DNA from: Atopobiaceae bacterium
GTDB lineage: Bacteria > Actinomycetota > Coriobacteriia > Coriobacteriales > Atopobiaceae
Direction of reading: 5' to 3'
DNA length: 10,681 nucleotides
NCBI GenBank assembly: GCA_015258485.1
Contig: JABZIF010000032.1
Coordinates: 1-10,681, forward strand
The notes under the pieces were generated by a model. It worked only from the letters and a program-made list of their open reading frames with translations. It ran no database searches and had not been told where the DNA came from. Numbering within the stretch: position 1 is the first letter of the stretch; every line of letters begins with the position of its first letter. This document shows, in pieces, positions 7,206 to 10,681 of this stretch. A program made the translations under genes and the position numbers.

Positions 7206-7221
7206 ACACTATAAGTTGTGG
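7206..7221. promoter_or_regulatory. NrdR box 2 upstream of nrdD
   Basis: ACACTATAAGTTGTGG matches the NrdR consensus at 13 of 16 positions, with a perfect left half ACACTATA. Its centre is 32 bp (three helical turns) from the centre of box 1; paired boxes at 31-32 bp are a known NrdR pattern. It lies just after the predicted transcription start, suited to repression. Confidence 0.72.
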
Positions 7222-7229
7222 CATAGTAG

Positions 7230-7300
7230 TTGCTATCACATAAGCGGATTTCCAACCACCTCGCTTAGGCAAAAGCTTAGGAACCGCAGTGATAATCCAA
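7230..7300 (+). ncRNA. Candidate structured leader RNA of nrdD
   Basis: By hand the leader folds into one long interrupted stem: TTG (7230-7232) with CAA (7298-7300); TATCAC (7234-7239) with GTGATA (7289-7294); GCGG (7244-7247) with CCGC (7284-7287); TTCC (7250-7253) with GGAA (7280-7283); and an inner hairpin GCTT (7263-7266) with AAGC (7273-7276). CTTAGG occurs twice in the apical part (7264-7269 and 7276-7281), so other pairings are possible. There is no T tract, so it is not a terminator. I do not recognise a known riboswitch class. A role in nrdD control or mRNA stability is inference. Confidence 0.4.
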
Positions 7301-7312
7301 TTCAATACGTAT

Positions 7313-7327
7313 GAAAGCAACGCTTTC
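7313..7327 (+). other. Small hairpin just upstream of the nrdD ribosome binding site
   Basis: GAAAGC (7313-7318) pairs perfectly with GCTTTC (7322-7327) around a 3-base loop AAC. It ends 13 bases before the AAGGAG ribosome binding site (7341-7346), so it could affect ribosome access or belong to the same leader fold as 7230-7300. Confidence 0.45.
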
Positions 7328-7353
7328 GCTCTGTTCGTTCAAGGAGTTTGCAC

Positions 7354-9576
7354 ATGAAAATTATCAAGCGCAATGGCTCAGAGGCTACCTTTGAAGTTGA
7401 GAAGATTGTTAACGCAATTGCTAAGGCAAACGCAGAGGTACCAGAAGATCAGCGCCTGACTGATCGAGAGATTCAATTTGCTTCTCTTAACGTTACTGAT
7501 GAGTGCGAGAAGGCTGGTCACACTGTTACGGTTGAAGAGATTCAAGATCTTGTTGAGGATCAGTTGATGGCTCTTGACCGTTTTGAAGTTGCTCGTAAGT
7601 ACATCATCTACCGCTATATTCAGAACCAGAAGCGTCGTAAGAACACTACTGACGATAAGATTCTTTCCCTCATTGAGTGCAACAATGAGGAGGTCAAGCA
7701 AGAGAACTCTAATAAGAATCCTACCGTTGTCTCTGTTCAGCGTGACTATATGGCTGGTGAGGTCTCTAAAGACTTGGTTCAGCGTGAGCTTCTTCCAGAA
7801 GATATCGTGGCTGCCCACAACGAGGGCCTCATTCACTTCCATGATTCTGACTACTTCGCACAGCACATGCATAACTGTGATCTCATCAACCTTGATGACA
7901 TGCTCCAGAATGGTACTGTTATTTCCGGTACGCTTATTGAGCGTCCACATAGCTTCTCTACTGCATGTAACATCGCAACACAGATTATTGCTCAGGTAGC
8001 TTCCTGTCAGTACGGTGGTCAGTCCATTTCCTTGGCACATCTTGCTCCATTTGTCGATGTTTCTCGTAAGAAGATTCGCAAGGCTGTCATTGAAGAGATG
8101 AATTCTGTTGGTGTAGAGCTTTCCGCCGAGCAGCTTAATGATATGGTCGAGAAGCGCCTGCGTGATGAGGTTTCTCGTGGTGTCCAGACTATTCAGTATC
8201 AGGTTGTTACCCTTATGACCACCAATGGTCAAGCACCTTTTATTACTGTCTTTATGTATCTCAATGAGGCAAAGAACGCACAGGAGAAAAAAGACCTTGC
8301 GCTCATTATTGAAGAGATGCTTCGCCAGCGCTACCAGGGTGTCAAGAATGAAGAGGGCGTTTGGATTACCCCTGCATTCCCTAAGCTTATTTATGTTCTT
8401 GAAGAGGACAATGTCCGTGAAGATTCTGAGTACTTCTATCTTACTCAGATGGCTGCTAAGTGTACTGCTCGTCGTCTTGTCCCTGACTACATCTCTGAGA
8501 AGAAGATGAAGGAGTACAAGCTTTCTAAGGGCGAGAAAGAAGGAGAGGGCGATACCTTTACTTGCATGGGCTGCCGTTCATTCTTAACTCCTGATCGTTC
8601 TGGTAACGGTTTTAATAATGTTGCTCGCGCAAAGAACTATGAGCCAGGTAAGCCTAAATACTATGGCCGTTTCAATCAGGGTGTTGTAACTATCAATCTT
8701 CCTGATGTTGCTCTTTCTGCTGGTCGTGATATGGATAAGTTCTGGAAGATCTTTGATGAGCGTCTTGAACTTTGCCACCGTGCACTTCGTGCTCGTCACG
8801 AACGCCTTAAAGGCACTCTGTCTGATGCTGCTCCAATTCTTTGGCAGTACGGCGCACTGGCTCGTCTTGATAAAGGTGAGGTCATTGATCCTTTGCTTTA
8901 CGGCGGATATTCTACTATCTCTTTAGGTTATGCTGGTCTTTATGAGTGCGTTAAAGCTATGACGGGTCACAGCCACACGGATAGAGAAGCAACTCCTTTT
9001 GCTCTTCAAGTTATGCAGCACATGAACGATAAGTGCAACGAGTGGAAGGAAGCAGAGGACATCGATTACTCCCTCTACGGCACTCCTCTTGAGTCCACTA
9101 CCTACAAGTTTGCTAAGGCACTTCAGCGTCGTTTTGGTGTTATTCCTGGTATTACTGATAAGGGTTATATTACCAACAGTTATCACGTTCATGTTGCAGA
9201 AGAGATTGACGCATTCCAGAAGCTTCAGTTTGAATCTGAGTTCCAGCGTCTTTCTCCTGGTGGAGCAATCTCTTACGTTGAGGTTCCAAACATGCAGGAC
9301 AACATTGAGGCTGTTCTTCGTGTTATGCAGTTTATTTATGACCACATTATGTATGCGGAGCTTAACACCAAGTCTGACTTCTGCCAGGAGTGCGGCTACG
9401 ATGGAGAAATCCAGATTGTTGAGGATGAGGGTAAGCTTGTTTGGGAGTGCCCACACTGCGGTAACCGTGATCAGACCAAGATGAACGTTGCTCGTCGTAC
9501 TTGCGGCTATATCGGAACTCAGTTCTGGAATCAGGGTCGCACACAGGAGATTAAGGATCGTGTCCTTCACCTCTAA
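7354..9576 (+). CDS. nrdD: Anaerobic (class III) ribonucleoside-triphosphate reductase, large subunit
   Basis: NrdD reduces ribonucleoside triphosphates to dNTPs in cells without oxygen, using a glycyl radical. The 740-residue chain begins with an ATP-cone (about 1-98: KIIKRNGSEATFEVEKI onward), which senses dATP/ATP for allosteric control. The reductase domain follows, with NCDLINLDDML (174-184, Cys175), TFTCMGCRSF (401-410) holding the conserved active-site Cys407, and a GNGFNN segment (417-422). Near the C-terminus four Cys (677, 680, 699, 702) form the zinc site, and RRTCGYIG (714-721) carries the radical Gly718. All key residues seem present. Start: ATG 7354 has AAGGAG seven bases upstream; an in-frame TTG at 7348 is too close to it. 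Codon choice is biased (AAG, GAG, CGT), suggesting high expression. The NrdR boxes and folded leader upstream suggest dedicated control; its activase gene follows after a terminator. Confidence 0.97.
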   Translation: MKIIKRNGSEATFEVEKIVNAIAKANAEVPEDQRLTDREIQFASLNVTDECEKAGHTVTVEEIQDLVEDQLMALDRFEVARKYIIYRYIQNQKRRKNTTDDKILSLIECNNEEVKQENSNKNPTVVSVQRDYMAGEVSKDLVQRELLPEDIVAAHNEGLIHFHDSDYFAQHMHNCDLINLDDMLQNGTVISGTLIERPHSFSTACNIATQIIAQVASCQYGGQSISLAHLAPFVDVSRKKIRKAVIEEMNSVGVELSAEQLNDMVEKRLRDEVSRGVQTIQYQVVTLMTTNGQAPFITVFMYLNEAKNAQEKKDLALIIEEMLRQRYQGVKNEEGVWITPAFPKLIYVLEEDNVREDSEYFYLTQMAAKCTARRLVPDYISEKKMKEYKLSKGEKEGEGDTFTCMGCRSFLTPDRSGNGFNNVARAKNYEPGKPKYYGRFNQGVVTINLPDVALSAGRDMDKFWKIFDERLELCHRALRARHERLKGTLSDAAPILWQYGALARLDKGEVIDPLLYGGYSTISLGYAGLYECVKAMTGHSHTDREATPFALQVMQHMNDKCNEWKEAEDIDYSLYGTPLESTTYKFAKALQRRFGVIPGITDKGYITNSYHVHVAEEIDAFQKLQFESEFQRLSPGGAISYVEVPNMQDNIEAVLRVMQFIYDHIMYAELNTKSDFCQECGYDGEIQIVEDEGKLVWECPHCGNRDQTKMNVARRTCGYIGTQFWNQGRTQEIKDRVLHL

Positions 9577-9595
9577 GTTTTAGCTGGTATATATT

Positions 9596-9633
9596 AACGA
9601 GCAGAAGAGCCAGTGTTCTTCTGCTCGTTTTTT
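9596..9633 (+). terminator. Strong intrinsic terminator between nrdD and nrdG
   Basis: A perfect 13-bp stem, AACGAGCAGAAGA (9596-9608) with TCTTCTGCTCGTT (9617-9629), has an 8-base loop and a T run to 9633. It begins 20 bases after the nrdD stop and ends 48 bases before the nrdG start, so nrdG depends on partial read-through or its own promoter. Confidence 0.93.
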
Positions 9634-9652
9634 CTCGCATGATTTTAGGCAC

Positions 9653-9658
9653 TACAAT
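9653..9658 (+). promoter_or_regulatory. Possible -10 of a separate nrdG promoter
   Basis: TACAAT (9653-9658) matches the -10 consensus at five of six positions and lies 23 bases before the nrdG ATG. The region 16-18 bases upstream is the terminator's T run (TTTTCT), a poor -35. No good NrdR box is present here. Confidence 0.3.
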
Positions 9659-9680
9659 GTGTCAAAGTAAAGGTCGTTAC

Positions 9681-10223
9681 ATGAACTACTCGAACATCAA
9701 ATTTTCTGACATTGCTAATGGAGTCGGCATCAGGACTACTTTGTTTGTTTCTGGCTGTCGTTTGCATTGTAAGGGCTGTTTCAACTATGAGGCCTGGGAC
9801 TTCAAATCTGGTGGAGAGTTTACTCCAGAGGTAGAGCAAGAGATTATTGATTCACTTGCACCTGTTTACGTTGACGGTCTTTCTATTCTTGGTGGAGAGC
9901 CTTTTGAGCCAGAAAATCAAGAAGGCTTGGTTGAGTTTATCGAGAAAGTTAGAGCCACATATTCGCATAAGACAATTTGGATGTATTCAGGTCATACCTG
10001 GGAACAGTTGACTGAAGGTAAGTGGCATACACCTTATACAGATCGTATTCTTGCTTGTATTGATGTGTTGGTAGACGGTCCATGGATCCAAGAACTTCAT
10101 GACATTACATTGCGTTTTCGTGGCTCTTCTAACCAGCGTCTTATTGACGTTCCAAAGACGTTAGAGTCTGGTTCTGTAACACTGTGGGAAGATGCACCAA
10201 TTTTTAGTACACGTGGTATGTAA
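9681..10223 (+). CDS. nrdG: Anaerobic ribonucleotide reductase-activating protein (radical SAM activase)
   Basis: NrdG uses S-adenosylmethionine and a [4Fe-4S] cluster to make the glycyl radical on NrdD. The 180-residue protein carries the cluster motif CRLHCKGC (Cys26, Cys30, Cys33) after the TTLFVSG strand, the SAM-binding GGEPF (71-75), WMYSGHTWEQL (about 107-117), VDGPW, and the FRGSSNQRLIDVPKT segment typical of NrdG. Length is within the usual range (about 150-220). Start: ATG 9681 (MNYSNIKF) matches where NrdG proteins normally begin and has AAAGG seven bases upstream; in-frame ATGs at 9639 and 9657 would add residues not expected in the family and lie close to the terminator. It is the partner of nrdD, with its own terminator downstream. 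Confidence 0.95.
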   Translation: MNYSNIKFSDIANGVGIRTTLFVSGCRLHCKGCFNYEAWDFKSGGEFTPEVEQEIIDSLAPVYVDGLSILGGEPFEPENQEGLVEFIEKVRATYSHKTIWMYSGHTWEQLTEGKWHTPYTDRILACIDVLVDGPWIQELHDITLRFRGSSNQRLIDVPKTLESGSVTLWEDAPIFSTRGM

Positions 10224-10270
10224 GGGCTTGTAAGGACTCACGAGCAAAAAGATAGGCGCGCTTTTTTGAC

Positions 10271-10301
10271 GGGCTTCTCGTTAGTCGAGAAGCCCTTTTT
10301 T
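10271..10301 (+). terminator. Intrinsic terminator after nrdG, lying within the convergent permease gene
   Basis: A perfect 10-bp stem, GGGCTTCTCG (10271-10280) with CGAGAAGCCC (10286-10295), has a 5-base loop TTAGT and six T (10296-10301). It works only for the + strand, since no T run follows on the other. Its right arm and T run encode the last residues of the - strand permease. Confidence 0.93.
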
Positions 10302-10681
10302 AGAGTCGCTTTCTGTCGCAATAGGTTTCTCACCCAGCTCACTTATGAAGATTGCTGCAAAAATAACAATGAAGCCAATAAGAATGGAAGGTGTAATAAC
10401 TTCAGAAAGGAAGATAACTCCAAAGATTGCTGCAAAGATGGTATCCAAAGAGATGATAAGTGATGCTTGAACAGGAGAGACAGATTTCTGTGATCGATTT
10501 TGTAGTACGCCAGTAAGAGCGGTTGCAATAAAAATGATATATGCAAGCGCCATCCATGCAGTAGAAGGAATTTGAGAAAAGTTTGGCATAGTTTCACAAC
10601 AGAGAGCCCAACCTAGACAAGGAAGGGTGCTTACACCAAGCTGAACTATGGTAAGTGTAATGATGTCAAGTTTGTGTGAAA
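10281..10681 (-). CDS. EamA/DMT-family transporter, C-terminal part (5' end beyond window)
   Basis: The - strand frame is open from the window edge to the TAA at 10283-10281, giving about 132 residues. It does not need to start at the internal ATG at 10589, because the frame continues upstream with good family-like sequence. Four hydrophobic segments are visible: LDIITLTIVQLG..., WMALAYIIFIATALTG, SLIISLDTIFAAIFGVIFL and SILIGFIVIFAAIFI. The pattern of a Gln-x-x-Ser-Gln-Lys stretch, then SPVQASLIISLDTIFAAIFG with a following FLSEVIT, is the C-terminal EamA repeat of drug/metabolite transporters (10 helices in full). The tail after the last helix is short and polar. The substrate is unknown. 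The gene converges on nrdG and shares its terminator DNA. Confidence 0.85.
   Translation of the reverse strand, partial: SHKLDIITLTIVQLGVSTLPCLGWALCCETMPNFSQIPSTAWMALAYIIFIATALTGVLQNRSQKSVSPVQASLIISLDTIFAAIFGVIFLSEVITPSILIGFIVIFAAIFISELGEKPIATESDSKKGLLD

Noticed and set aside
7311..7394. A 27-codon upstream reading frame (ATG 7311 to TGA 7394) overlapping the nrdD start in another frame, a possible leader peptide
   Set aside because: No ribosome binding site precedes it, its start lies in a hairpin arm, and its composition gives no sign of an attenuation peptide.
7378..8232. Long open frame on the - strand opposite nrdD (and another at 8923-9570)
   Set aside because: They are antisense to a certain gene with biased codons, have no recognisable motifs and no ribosome binding site; shadow frames.
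9649..9664. NrdR-like half sites CACTACA / ATGTGT in front of nrdG
   Set aside because: Only about 9 of 16 positions fit the consensus with mismatches in the core; far weaker than the boxes upstream of nrdD.
10241..10267. AAAAAG / CTTTTT pairing just before the nrdG terminator
   Set aside because: Weak A-T stem; the strong GC-rich hairpin immediately downstream explains termination.

Overview
The window reads as chromosomal DNA of a strictly or mainly anaerobic, moderately AT-rich actinomycete of the Coriobacteriia type (Atopobium / Lancefieldella / Fannyhessea / Olsenella-like). This is an inference from four things: an L17 protein with a long Ala/Lys/Glu tail, the order rplQ - ECF transporter ATPase - ecfT - truA, the class III (oxygen-sensitive, glycyl-radical) ribonucleotide reductase, and overall base use. 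No 16S or other decisive marker is present. I see no insertion sequence, CRISPR array, tRNA or rRNA, and no sign of a phage or plasmid.

Layout. (1) Positions 1-3696, + strand: the 3' end of rplQ (ribosomal protein L17), an intrinsic terminator, a fused double-ATPase EcfA1-EcfA2, EcfT, and truA. This is the classic housekeeping slot for a shared (group II) energy-coupling-factor vitamin transporter module; no substrate-binding S component is present. (2) Positions 3885-6931: an envelope block with a membrane-anchored, apparently degenerate LytR-CpsA-Psr-like protein (+), a convergent family-2 glycosyltransferase (-), and a divergently transcribed GlfT/rhamnosyltransferase-like family-2 glycosyltransferase (+). 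(3) Positions 6932-7353: a 422-base AT-rich gap that is the control region of nrdD. It holds two NrdR-type boxes 32 bp apart around an extended -10 promoter, a weaker third box, and a leader that can fold into a long stem. (4) Positions 7354-10301: nrdD, a strong terminator, nrdG, and a second strong terminator. (5) Positions 10281-10681, - strand: the C-terminal part of an EamA/DMT-family permease, cut by the window edge, whose last codons lie inside the nrdG terminator hairpin.

How the genes work together. EcfA and EcfT form the energising module that would serve vitamin-specific S components encoded elsewhere. NrdG installs the glycyl radical on NrdD, which makes dNTPs without oxygen; the NrdR boxes imply repression when dATP is plentiful. 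The LCP-like protein and the two glycosyltransferases suggest cell-wall glycopolymer or exopolysaccharide assembly. The strongest candidates for something not yet described are the folded nrdD leader RNA (7230-7327) with its NrdR box lattice, and the LCP-like protein that lacks the family's key arginine.
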